Positions 1 through 7,202 of a stretch of 64,000 nucleotides of DNA are shown here, piece after piece. Numbering within the stretch: the first letter of the stretch is position 1; each line of letters begins with the position of its first letter. The notes below the pieces were generated by a model. That model saw nothing but the letters and a program-made list of their open reading frames with translations. It had not been told where the DNA came from and ran no database searches. The stretch covers positions 62,001-126,000 of the forward strand of contig JAKBKY010000007.1 in assembly GCA_021832345.1 (NCBI GenBank), in the 5' to 3' direction. The stretch is from a bacterium (lineage in GTDB: Bacteria > Vulcanimicrobiota > Vulcanimicrobiia > Vulcanimicrobiales > Vulcanimicrobiaceae). The position numbers and the translations under genes were made by a program.

Positions 1-5
1 ACTCG

Positions 6-1058
6 ATGATACCCGTCCATCTCAACGCCGTTGCTACCGCCGTGCCGCCGAACGTGCTCGAACAGCCCGACGTCGAGCGCCGCGTTCATACGCAATTCGG
101 CGACTCCGCCGTCGTTGCACGTCTCCTCCCCGTTTTCGCTAATACCGGCATCGAACGGCGTTATTCATGCGTCCCGATCGAGTGGTATTACGACGAACAC
201 CGCTGGCCGGACCGCAATGCGCTCTATCGCGAGAGCGCGCTCGCGCTCATCGAGCAAGCGGCGAGCCTCGCGCTCGAACGTGCGGGCCTCGCTGCCGCAT
301 CGATCGATGCCATCGTCAGCGTCTCCACCACCGGCATCGCCACGCCCTCGCTCGACGCATTGCTGATGGAACGGCTCCCCTTCGGCCGGCGCACCGCACG
401 CGTGCCGATCGTCGGGCTCGGTTGCGTCGGCGGAGCGCTCGGTCTCGCGCGCGCGGCCGATCTGGTGCGCAGCAAATCTTTCGCCAACATTCTCTTCGTC
501 GGCGTCGAATGCTGCACGCTCTGGTTTCGCCGCAACGACATCACGAAAAGTAATATCGTTGCGACCGCGCTTTTCGGTGACGGCGCTGCAGCGGCGATTC
601 TTTCACACGCGGGGAGCGGGCCGCGTCTCACCGCTGCCGGCGAGTATACGTTTCCGCGTAGCCTCGATATCATGGGCTGGGATGTCGCCGACGACGGGCT
701 GCAAGCGATCTTCTCACGCGATATTCCGGCGCTCGTTCAACGCGAACTGCGACCGCTGCTCGACGATTTTCTCGCCCGTCATGCTCTGGAGATCGCCGAC
801 ATCGACTGCTTTCTCAGCCACCCCGGCGGCACGAAGGTGCTCGACGCCCTCGAAAGCGCCTTCGGCATCGCGCCGGGTTCGTTACACGATTCGCGAGCGA
901 TTCTGCGTGAGTATGGGAACATGTCGTCGGTGACGTTACTCTTCGTTCTCGAACGCGCGTTACGCGAAGGAGCGCTCGCGCAGCCAGGTGTTCGCCGTGC
1001 CCTCTTGAGCGCGATGGGTCCCGGATTCACCGCCGCCTTTCTCGCGCTCGAACGATGA
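6..1058 (+). CDS. Type III polyketide synthase (chalcone synthase-like)
   Basis: This 350-residue protein has the length and motif order of a bacterial type III PKS, a homodimeric condensing enzyme that extends acyl-CoA starters with malonyl-CoA to make alkylresorcinols, pyrones or related phenolics. The catalytic triad is visible: C140 in GLGCVGG, H272 in FLSHPGGTK and N305 in EYGNMSS. The C-terminal GPGFT-type loop (SAMGPGFTAAF) is also present. The stop codon overlaps the start of an ICMT-family methyltransferase by four bases (ATGA), so the two are translationally coupled. This arrangement is like the Streptomyces srsA/srsB pair, in which the methyltransferase modifies the lipid phenol. 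Substrate length cannot be read from sequence. The start lies at the window edge, so an upstream start is possible. Confidence 0.93.
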   Translation: MIPVHLNAVATAVPPNVLEQPDVERRVHTQFGDSAVVARLLPVFANTGIERRYSCVPIEWYYDEHRWPDRNALYRESALALIEQAASLALERAGLAAASIDAIVSVSTTGIATPSLDALLMERLPFGRRTARVPIVGLGCVGGALGLARAADLVRSKSFANILFVGVECCTLWFRRNDITKSNIVATALFGDGAAAAILSHAGSGPRLTAAGEYTFPRSLDIMGWDVADDGLQAIFSRDIPALVQRELRPLLDDFLARHALEIADIDCFLSHPGGTKVLDALESAFGIAPGSLHDSRAILREYGNMSSVTLLFVLERALREGALAQPGVRRALLSAMGPGFTAAFLALER

Positions 1059-1552
1059 CTTGGCTTTACGGAGCGTTGCTCGTTGTGGCCGCGCAGCGCA
1101 TCGCCGAACTTTTCTATGCTCGCGCGAATACGCGGCGTGCGCTCGCAGCGGGCGGCATCGAGATCGCGGCACGGCAGCATCGGTGGCTCGTCGCACTCCA
1201 TGCGGCGTGGTTCGTCTCGATGCTGCTCTTCATCCCGCGCGAGAGTGCACCGAACCTCGCCCTTCTCGGCACGTACGCCGCACTGCAGATCGCGCGCGTA
1301 TGGACGATCGCTTCGCTGGGTCCCTACTGGACGACGCGCATTATTACGTTTCCGGATCGCCCGCTCGTCACGCGCGGACCCTATCGCTTCATGCGTCACC
1401 CGAACTATGCGATCGTCGCCTTCGAAATAGCGATCCTCCCGCTCGCATTCGGCGCTTGGCAGATCGCGTTGACCTTTAGCGCGCTCAACGCGATTGCACT
1501 GGCATTGCGCTTGGGCGCGGAGGATCCGGCGCTCGATGCGCGGCGCCGATAG
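1055..1552 (+). CDS. Isoprenylcysteine carboxyl methyltransferase-family membrane methyltransferase
   Basis: A 165-residue integral membrane protein with the ICMT-family core: hydrophobic N-terminal helices, then LGPYWTTRI, TRGPYRFMRHPNY (SAM-binding region, RHPNY signature) and a final helix. Family members use SAM to methylate isoprenylcysteine, phenolic or fatty carboxyl groups at the membrane. It overlaps the preceding type III PKS by four bases, so the likely job is O-methylation of the PKS product, as for SrsB with SrsA; that is inference from context. The length is normal for bacterial members. Confidence 0.88.
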   Translation: MTWLYGALLVVAAQRIAELFYARANTRRALAAGGIEIAARQHRWLVALHAAWFVSMLLFIPRESAPNLALLGTYAALQIARVWTIASLGPYWTTRIITFPDRPLVTRGPYRFMRHPNYAIVAFEIAILPLAFGAWQIALTFSALNAIALALRLGAEDPALDARRR

Positions 1553-1648
1553 CGCCGGGATCCACGCCGTCTCCTCGACTTTATCAGGTGCCCTGCATTT
1601 GGTGCCTTGCTGGTGGTCTCTTGGGGCTAGCAATTCGGCTCACCTGGA

Positions 1649-1666
1649 GTTATACTGGCATATAAC
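1649..1666. promoter_or_regulatory. Perfect palindrome, probable mazEF autoregulatory operator
   Basis: GTTATA-N6-TATAAC is a perfect inverted repeat 22 bp before the MazE-like start, in an otherwise GC-rich region. A possible -10 element, TATACT, sits inside it. MazE/AbrB-type antitoxins usually repress their own promoter by binding such palindromes, alone and with the toxin. The assignment is by position and symmetry only. Confidence 0.5.
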
Positions 1667-1687
1667 ACGATTCGATGGAGATGCACC

Positions 1688-1945
1688 ATGCACACAACCA
1701 ATCTGCGGAAGGTCGGCGGCTCGATCATGCTGGCCGTACCGCCGGCCATTCTTGAGCTGCTGCACTTGCGCGCCGGCGCAACAGTCGGCCTGGCCATCGA
1801 TCACGGCCGCCTAGTGATCGAACCAACGCCACGCCCGCGCTACAGCCTGGACGAGCTGCTGGCTCAATGTGATGCATCGGCCGAGGTCAGCGCGGAAGAT
1901 CGCGCCTGGCTGAACAACAAGCCGGTTGGCAGCGAGCTGCTGTAA
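1688..1945 (+). CDS. mazE: MazE/AbrB-type antitoxin
   Basis: An 85-residue protein with an N-terminal SpoVT/AbrB swapped-hairpin domain (LRKVGGSIMLAVPPAILELLHLRAGATVGLAI) and a polar C-terminal tail (residues 55-85) that would wrap the toxin. It neutralises the neighbouring MazF-like RNase and binds its own promoter. GGAG lies about 8 bases before the ATG. The stop overlaps the toxin start (TAATG), the usual antitoxin-first coupled layout. It could equally be called ChpS/PemI; the families intergrade. Confidence 0.9.
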   Translation: MHTTNLRKVGGSIMLAVPPAILELLHLRAGATVGLAIDHGRLVIEPTPRPRYSLDELLAQCDASAEVSAEDRAWLNNKPVGSELL

Positions 1946-2277
1946 TGGAACGCGGCGACGTTTACGTGGTGTCGCTGGACCCGACTTCAGGCCATGAACA
2001 ACAGGGGACGCGCCCCGTCCTGGTCGTGTCTGCGTCCGCCTTCAACCGGCTGACGAAAACGCCGGTTGTGCTGCCGATCACGAACGGCGGCAACTTCGCC
2101 CGCACGGCCGGTTTTGCCGTGTCGCTGATGGGGGCGGGAACGAACACAACGGGCGTTGTCCGGTGCGATCAGCCTCGCGCCCTCGATCTGGCTTCGCGCA
2201 ACGCCCGCAAACTGGAGACCGTGCCGTCGGCGATCATGGATGAAGTGTTGGCGAAACTCGCCCCGATCTTCGAATGA
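1945..2277 (+). CDS. mazF: MazF/ChpB/PemK-family endoribonuclease toxin
   Basis: A 110-residue protein with the PemK/MazF fold signatures: MERGDVYVVSLDPT at the N-terminus, EQQGTRPVLVVS, then PVVLPITNGG and TTGVVRCDQPRALDL. Toxins of this family cleave mRNA at short sites and arrest growth. The catalytic Arg (GTRP) and the Ser/Thr region near TNGG are present and the length is complete, so the module looks functional. It is translationally coupled to MazE and read from the operator upstream of that gene. Confidence 0.93.
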   Translation: MERGDVYVVSLDPTSGHEQQGTRPVLVVSASAFNRLTKTPVVLPITNGGNFARTAGFAVSLMGAGTNTTGVVRCDQPRALDLASRNARKLETVPSAIMDEVLAKLAPIFE

Positions 2278-2534
2278 AGAAGACCCCTTCGTTACGTGTG
2301 CTCTGCGAGGCGGCGGCCCTATCGTGCTCTGGGAACCGATGCGCACTTTGTCGAGATTGCCTCTATCCCCGCATTCGGTTGATCGGGGCTATGTCGTGTG
2401 CCGCACGTCGCATTAAAGGCTCGTCTTCCGCAACGATCAACTCCTGATTGCCGGTTTCCGGCGTTGGGGGCGCCACCCGGCAGAAAGTAGCTGGTCTGTC
2501 CGACATCTGCAATGCTTTCAGAGTGACCCTAAAG

Positions 2535-2753
2535 ATGCGGAAAACCATCGAAGCGACCGTGCGCAGGCGCAACCAGCTCACGTTGCCCGGCGAAGCGGTC
2601 GAAGCCCTGGGCGAGGGCGACATCGTGGTGATCGAGATCGACGGGCACCAGGCCACGCTACGTCCGGTCCGCCGCTTGTATGCCGGCATCAGCAAAGGCG
2701 TCTACGGCGATGCGGACGAGTACGTCGCGCGGGAGCGCGCCGGTTGGGAGTAG
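2535..2753 (+). CDS. AbrB/VapB-like antitoxin of a broken AbrB-PIN module
   Basis: A 72-residue protein beginning MRKTIEATVRRRNQLTLPGEAVEALGEGD, a clear AbrB swapped-hairpin DNA-binding domain, with a C-terminal tail (GVYGDADEYVARERAGWE) typical of toxin-binding segments. The ATG at 2535 is chosen because it starts the AbrB domain. An upstream extension to 2448 has no family resemblance. It is followed by a truncated PIN toxin with which it overlaps, so it is probably an orphan antitoxin now. Confidence 0.72.
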   Translation: MRKTIEATVRRRNQLTLPGEAVEALGEGDIVVIEIDGHQATLRPVRRLYAGISKGVYGDADEYVARERAGWE

Positions 2754-2920
2754 ACGCGCATGCGCTCGCGGCGGTCGTCGCCGATGGCGACCGGCTCGTC
2801 CTCGATACGAACGTGCTGATCGCCTACCTTGAGGGCAATCAAGTCGTCACCGACGCGGCGACCCTGCTCCTTGACGGGAACTTTGCCCCGGTGCGTCGGC
2901 AGGGTCATCGTCATCAATAG
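2744..2920 (+). pseudogene. Truncated PIN-domain (VapC-like) toxin
   Basis: Reading from TTG at 2744, which overlaps the antitoxin stop, gives 58 residues with RLVLDTNVLIAYLEGNQ, the first beta-strand and first catalytic Asp of a PIN RNase, followed by TDAATLLLDGNFAPV. The frame then runs into RRQGHRHQ and a stop. A complete PIN toxin is about 130 residues and needs three further acidic residues, which are missing. The break falls at the border with the AT-richer nucleotidyltransferase segment that starts near 2921, so acquisition of that segment may have cut the gene. Confidence 0.6.
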
Positions 2921-2936
2921 CAAACTTTATTTTTAG

Positions 2937-3623
2937 ATGATTGATATTACGGATGCCAGCGCGCGGCGCCGCTTTTATCTTAGCCGGTCGCTTCGAAAAC
3001 ATCCAATTGGTGCGGGAAGTAACCTTAGCGCTCTTATGGCATTGCCAAGGATACCACTTCCGATGAATTTCGCTGAACTATTCCCAAATGAGCCGTGGTG
3101 TCTTATCGGGGGTGTCGCAACGCGAGCGTACATGCCAGAACGCACAACTCGTGACATAGATATCCTCGTCGCACACCCTGCAACCATTGACAAGATATTG
3201 CGTGACAATACATGGACATACGACCAAGAACTCTTCTTTCCTAATACGACGCTTGCCCTTTGCGGCACAAGTTATCACAAAGATCACATCGTTCTTGATG
3301 TCTTCAGCAGCGAACAAACATGGGTCGCCGAAGCACTAAGAACACCAACCTACGATCAGACTGGCGTGCGCGTAGCACCCCTCGCATACCTTGTGCTTAT
3401 GAAAATTGACTCTGCCCGAGGGGTTGACCAAGGCGACCTTCAGCGTATGCTTGGAAGAGTCAACGACTCCCAACTTAACGACATAGTTGCAATTATCGAA
3501 AAATACTCACACGACCCACAGGCAGCCGACGACGTTCGACAATACGCGCAACTCGGGCGATGGGAACGCCAACAGCCACAACGTAATCACGACTTAGATA
3601 TAGATAGAGGCCCGACGTGGTGA
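2937..3623 (+). CDS. Nucleotidyltransferase-fold protein (AbiEii/MNT-like), horizontally acquired
   Basis: The core from about residue 43 (ELFPNEPWCLIGGVATRAY) has the nucleotidyltransferase pattern GG..A...........RDIDILV, with a DxD metal-binding pair and a later Asp in IVLDVFSS. This suits minimal NTases of the AbiEii/type IV toxin or MNT class, which transfer nucleotides to RNA or protein. No partner antitoxin (AbiEi or HEPN) is adjacent. Base composition is clearly AT-richer than the flanks, a sign of transfer. ATGs at 2937, 3036 and 3063 are all possible starts and none has a strong ribosome-binding site; the conserved part begins after 3063. The 3' end abuts the TnpB element. Confidence 0.6.
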   Translation: MIDITDASARRRFYLSRSLRKHPIGAGSNLSALMALPRIPLPMNFAELFPNEPWCLIGGVATRAYMPERTTRDIDILVAHPATIDKILRDNTWTYDQELFFPNTTLALCGTSYHKDHIVLDVFSSEQTWVAEALRTPTYDQTGVRVAPLAYLVLMKIDSARGVDQGDLQRMLGRVNDSQLNDIVAIIEKYSHDPQAADDVRQYAQLGRWERQQPQRNHDLDIDRGPTW

Positions 3624-3639
3624 CCACCGGGCGAGCGCA

Positions 3640-5302
3640 AGCCTCGCCGTTTAGGGCGAGGTCAGCGAGCAGAATGCCACCCAGTTGGCATTCGCGAGAG
3701 GTAGCATATCCGTGATGTCCGCCCAAAAGGCTTCGTCGAAGCGCGCAAACCGCAAGAAAACACCCAGTTTCGCGGCCGAGTTCTCGGTTCGCGCCTCCGC
3801 TCGCGAGCAGCACGTTCTTTCGCTCAGTCTTGATGCCGCACGGCATATCTACAATGCGAGCCTCGGCGAGGCACTGCGCCGGTTGGACCTCATGCGCGAA
3901 TCGAAAACGTACAACGCGGCCCGCGCGATGCCGAAAAAGGCCGACGAAGAGCGCAAGACGCGCACGAACGAATTCAAGCGGATTCGCGAGCACTACGGCT
4001 TCTCGTCCAGCTCGCTCCAGCAGTTCGCCGAGTCGTGCCGCGATCGGTGCTGGATCGGCGATCATCTGGGTTCGCACGATACGCAGACGACGAGCCTGCG
4101 TGCGTTTCGAGCCGTCGAGCAGTACGCCTACGGCAAGCGTGACCGTCCCCACGTGAAGCGGTATGGCGCGCTCAACTCGCTCGAGGGCAAGTCGAACGCG
4201 GCGGTGCTCACCCTACGCGATGGCGCGGTGCGTTATCGCGGCTTGGGACTTTCGCTGGTCGTCGACCCAACCTCGACGTATCAGGCGCAAGCGTTGAAGC
4301 ATCGCGTGAAGTACGTCCGGCTCGTGCGCCGCGAGATCAAGGGCCACGCGCGCTGGTACGCGCAGCTCGTCTGTGAAGGAGCGCCGCCACAACGCAACGC
4401 GGTGAAACTGGGCACCGGCACCGTGGCCTGGGACATTGGTCCGTCAACGATTGCGACGGTAAGCGAGACTACGGCACAGGTCGGCCGGCTTGCGCCAAGC
4501 GTTGTTCCGATGCAGGCCGAGATACGCCGATTGCAGCGCGCAATGGATCGCTCGCACCGTGCGATGAATCCCGACAATTTCAACGCCGACGGCACGGCCA
4601 AAAGAGGCCCAAAGAGATGGCTACGCTCCCAGCGGTACGTGGTGATTGCGGCGAAGAAGCGCGAGTTAGAACGCACAAAGAAGGCCGAACGGAAGCGCGC
4701 TCACGGGCAACAAAGCAACGAGATGCTCCGCGCCGGCGATGTGTTCAAGGGCGAAGCCGTGTCGTATAAAAGCTTCCAGCGCAACTTCGGTCGTTCGGTC
4801 GGCGTTCGCGCGCCGTCACTGCTGATCTCGACGCTGCTTTCGAAAATCAAGCGTCTTGGCGCACGCTACGTACCGATCGACACCAAGAAAACGAAGTTGT
4901 CGCAATACGATCATACGACCGGCGATTATGTGAAGAAGTCGCTCTCGCAACGCACGCACGTGCTACGCGACGGATCCGGCGTCGTTCAGCGCGACGTGTA
5001 TAGCGCGTGGCTCGCGCGATATTGCGAGCATGATTTTCTCGACGCTCGTCAAGCCGTTGCGGCTTGGCCGGGTATGGAATCGTTCCTGAAGCGGGCGGCG
5101 TCGAGTGGTTCCCAACCGGCGAGGAACGTGGGCTCTGCTCGCGTTCACGATGCGTCTCGGAAGGCGCATCGTCGGAGCCGGTCGTCCGCTACAAGGCCCC
5201 GAGCCCGATGCGAGGCCGCAGACGTCGTAGGCGAAAGCCGAGGGCTGCGGAGAGCATCGACCAGTACGGGCCCAAGAATCTTCGGCCTTCAGGCCGGAGA
5301 GT
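3640..5302 (+). mobile_element. IS200/IS605-type element carrying tnpB only
   Basis: The element is bounded on the left by two hairpins: CCTCGCC/GGCGAGG at 3642-3661 (loop GTTTAG) and a perfect 8-bp stem GAATGCCA/TGGCATTC at 3672-3693. On the right a hairpin CGGCC-TTCA-GGCCG at 5283-5296 is followed by GAGAGTG. Subterminal imperfect palindromes of this shape are what IS200/IS605 elements use instead of inverted terminal repeats. There is no TnpA (Y1 or serine transposase), so the element depends on one elsewhere. Exact ends are estimated. If the right end is correct, the guide of the TnpB-associated RNA would be the bases just after about 5300. Confidence 0.65.
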
Positions 5303-5304
5303 GA
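3715..5304 (+). CDS. tnpB: TnpB-like RNA-guided nuclease (IS200/IS605 OrfB), no zinc-finger cysteines
   Basis: A 529-residue protein from ATG 3715 (GAGAGG upstream); reading from TTG 3685 would run through the left-end hairpin. RuvC-I is seen as VAWDIGPSTIATVSE and a RuvC-II candidate Glu in DVFKGEAVSY. The RuvC-III Asp lies in VVQRDVYSAWLARYC. TnpB proteins cut DNA guided by an RNA from the element's right end. The stretch KLSQYDHTTGDYVKKSL, where TnpB normally has a CxxC...CxxC zinc finger, has no cysteines. The last 80 or so residues (Ser/Arg-rich) look like translation through the RNA-coding right end. The C-terminus is therefore not protein-conserved. Confidence 0.82.
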   Translation: MSAQKASSKRANRKKTPSFAAEFSVRASAREQHVLSLSLDAARHIYNASLGEALRRLDLMRESKTYNAARAMPKKADEERKTRTNEFKRIREHYGFSSSSLQQFAESCRDRCWIGDHLGSHDTQTTSLRAFRAVEQYAYGKRDRPHVKRYGALNSLEGKSNAAVLTLRDGAVRYRGLGLSLVVDPTSTYQAQALKHRVKYVRLVRREIKGHARWYAQLVCEGAPPQRNAVKLGTGTVAWDIGPSTIATVSETTAQVGRLAPSVVPMQAEIRRLQRAMDRSHRAMNPDNFNADGTAKRGPKRWLRSQRYVVIAAKKRELERTKKAERKRAHGQQSNEMLRAGDVFKGEAVSYKSFQRNFGRSVGVRAPSLLISTLLSKIKRLGARYVPIDTKKTKLSQYDHTTGDYVKKSLSQRTHVLRDGSGVVQRDVYSAWLARYCEHDFLDARQAVAAWPGMESFLKRAASSGSQPARNVGSARVHDASRKAHRRSRSSATRPRARCEAADVVGESRGLRRASTSTGPRIFGLQAGE

Positions 5305-5383
5305 TTCAAAATGAACCGGATAAGCATGCTAGGGTCGTATATGATGGACCTGGTTCCGGCGAGGTATGCAAAGCGCAACGTCC

Positions 5384-5528
5384 GCTGGCCCAAACCCGGT
5401 AATCAGGTAGCCGGGCTGCGGTCGCAAGGCCGGAGATCGGCAAGCCGAGGTCGAAAAAGCCAGCCATAAAGCGGAATATCGGTTGCTACCGGCTTCCTCC
5501 CATGGTCGCAACTCTGCGGGAGACTTCT
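5384..5528 (+). ncRNA. Candidate structured RNA, unassigned
   Basis: This non-coding stretch folds on paper into nested stems. A closing stem GCTGGC (5384-5389)/GCCAGC (5459-5464) encloses three hairpins: CCCGG/CCGGG (5395-5415), CGGTC-GCAA-GGCCG with a GNRA tetraloop (5419-5432), and TCGG-CAAG-CCGA (5437-5448). It is followed by CGGT-TGCT-ACCG near 5480 and CTCCC/GGGAG ending near 5525. No known RNA family was recognised. It lies between the TnpB right end and a hydrolase relic, so it may be part of an older mobile element. The strand is uncertain because stems work on both. Confidence 0.35.
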
Positions 5529-5533
5529 CATGA

Positions 5534-5686
5534 AACATCTTGCCCTTGCTCGTCGGCGCCCCGCATGCCACGGTTCTCATGATCGCAAACTCGCGCCACT
5601 TCGCGATGTACGATCAGCCTCAGGCCGTCACCGATGTGATCGCAGGATTTCTTGCGTCACCCCGTCGTCCAACTGCGCGGTCGTGA
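5534..5686 (+). pseudogene. C-terminal fragment of an alpha/beta-hydrolase
   Basis: After an in-frame TGA at 5531, 50 codons read LPLLVGAPHATVLMIANSRH then FAMYDQPQAVTDVIAGFLA. This is the last strand, catalytic His (SRHF) and final helix of an alpha/beta-hydrolase (haloperoxidase/esterase type). The nucleophile-bearing front of the enzyme is absent. It is a relic in the same accessory patch as the truncated toxins and the TnpB element. The identification rests on the characteristic ending motif only. Confidence 0.55.
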
Positions 5687-5781
5687 GACAATCGTTCAGG
5701 TGGACGATCTGCTTTGTGGATTCTGGACGGCACCAGAACGCGTTCACTGCATTTGCGCCTTGACGCTAAAGGAGTCACCAG

Positions 5782-6615
5782 ATGAGCCTACGTTTTTCGT
5801 CGTTCGTTGCTTTCGCCATCGCCCCGTGCATTTGCGCCGGGGCACTGTTCTGCGTTCTCGCCGCGCCCGCACGCGCGCAGGGCTCTTCGGCTGCGAGCGC
5901 ACCGATCCGAGTGACCGGTTGCGGCGCCGGCGAGGGCCGGAAGCCGACTGCGAACTCGCGCGGAACCTCGACCCTCGACATCGAGTACCGGAACGTCTCG
6001 CCCAAACGCATTGCTCGCATCGAGTGGGGCTTTGCGGTCGACGACAAGATCGTCGCGCGCGTCACCGACACCAGCGCGCTTGCGCCGCAGGCCACCGTCG
6101 ACCACCGCTACCCGCTGACTTACGACATCTTCCCGCAAGGCCGATTGCTGGGCGATACGCAGTGCCGCGCTCTCTCGGTGACGTTCGCCGACGGAACGCT
6201 TTGGACCGGCCCCCGCCCTTCGATGCCGTTGCGCGCGGTCGCCACGCCGCCGCCGGGCGAGGATCTGGCGATGCACATGCAGCCCGACGGCGCGAAGATC
6301 GCGATGTCGAGCTGCTCGCTGAGCGTGAACGAAAACCGCACACCGGTTACATCGACCGTCGAGATCGCCTACACCAACACCGCGGCGCGGGCGACCTCAC
6401 GCGTCGACTGGGGACTCGCCGCCGAAGGAACGATCTACGAGAAGTTCGCCGACACCGCGCCGGTCGCCCCGAACGCTAGCGTCGATCGCCGCTGGCAGCT
6501 CCCCGGAAACGTACTCCGGATGGGCCGGCCGCCCGGCGCGCCGCTACTCGGCGCCAAGTGTTTCGTCCTCCACGTGCGCTACGCCGACGGCACGCAGTGG
6601 CCGCCTGCGCCCTAG
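5782..6615 (+). CDS. Secreted protein with two tandem homologous domains, unknown function
   Basis: A 277-residue protein with a Sec signal peptide (residues 1-33, ending ARAQG). Two related domains of about 110-120 residues follow. Each starts with a Cys-containing strand (VTGCGAG / MSSCSLS), continues through a TLDIEYRNVS / TVEIAYTNTA strand, RIEWGF / RVDWGL and TDTSALAPQATVDHRYPL / ADTAPVAPNASVDRRWQL, and ends CRALSVTFADGTLWTGP / CFVLHVRYADGTQWPPA. This is an internal duplication of a beta-sandwich-like module with one possible disulphide per copy. AAGGAG lies 9 bases before the ATG. No family was recognised and neighbours give no functional clue. Confidence 0.8.
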   Translation: MSLRFSSFVAFAIAPCICAGALFCVLAAPARAQGSSAASAPIRVTGCGAGEGRKPTANSRGTSTLDIEYRNVSPKRIARIEWGFAVDDKIVARVTDTSALAPQATVDHRYPLTYDIFPQGRLLGDTQCRALSVTFADGTLWTGPRPSMPLRAVATPPPGEDLAMHMQPDGAKIAMSSCSLSVNENRTPVTSTVEIAYTNTAARATSRVDWGLAAEGTIYEKFADTAPVAPNASVDRRWQLPGNVLRMGRPPGAPLLGAKCFVLHVRYADGTQWPPAP

Positions 6616-6742
6616 GCGCACCGGTTTCGCGGCGGTTGTTCTTTTCCGCTCCCCGGCACAACCCACGCGTGTACCAAATCCATGCCACATCGGCGCAGCG
6701 CGCCGATGCGTTCCGGTTTCCATGTGAGGAGGCGCTACGGCG

Positions 6743-7156
6743 GTGGCGGAGGTGATTTACTGCGCGTATCGTACCGCGGCCACGGGGCACCTTGGGGGTT
6801 ACCTTTGTCGTGCGCAATCCAGGATCGAGGTTGAGATTACAAATGCGCTCCTCGTTGGCCACCGGCGGGGCAGGATTGATGCACATGGTCCTGCTGCGGC
6901 GCTGTCTCGCCTACGTCAGTTGCCGATCCTCATCGACACGGGCGAAGATTTCGGAGATATCCTCGCGTTGGCGCAACGGTGCGAGCTGACCACCTACGAC
7001 GCCGCGTATCTCTCGCTCGCTCAACGGAAGCGCGCTGATCTCTGCACGCTCGATAGAGCGCTACTGCGCGCGGCGCACGATCTGGGCATCACAACGGGGA
7101 GCCTTCAGGGGCATCTCCGGGCGCAGGAGCGCGATGCTAAGCGCCGCCGCTCTTGA
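6743..7156 (+). pseudogene. PIN-domain toxin with eroded N-terminus
   Basis: From about residue 30 the product reads EVEITNALLVGHRRGRIDAH, LPILIDTGEDFGDILALAQR, LTTYDAAYLSLAQRKRADLC and TLDRALLRAAHDLGI. This is the second half of a VapC-type PIN RNase with three of the four acidic positions. The first strand with the essential first Asp (LDASVALAW type) is missing; the first 28 residues (YCAYRTAATGHLGGYLCR) have no family resemblance. Short PIN-like fragments in other frames just upstream (ending CEEALRRW near 6750) suggest frameshifts rather than a clean deletion. No antitoxin is recognisable upstream. Treated as a decayed gene. Confidence 0.6.
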
Positions 7157-7202
7157 AACCTTTGCGTCCGCCGGGCGTAGACTGAGCAGAGGAGATGACG
7201 AT

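Noticed and set aside
5282-5302. Classic terminator after tnpB
   Set aside because: The hairpin shape and following GAGAGTG fit an IS200/IS605 right end better, and there is no U-tract.
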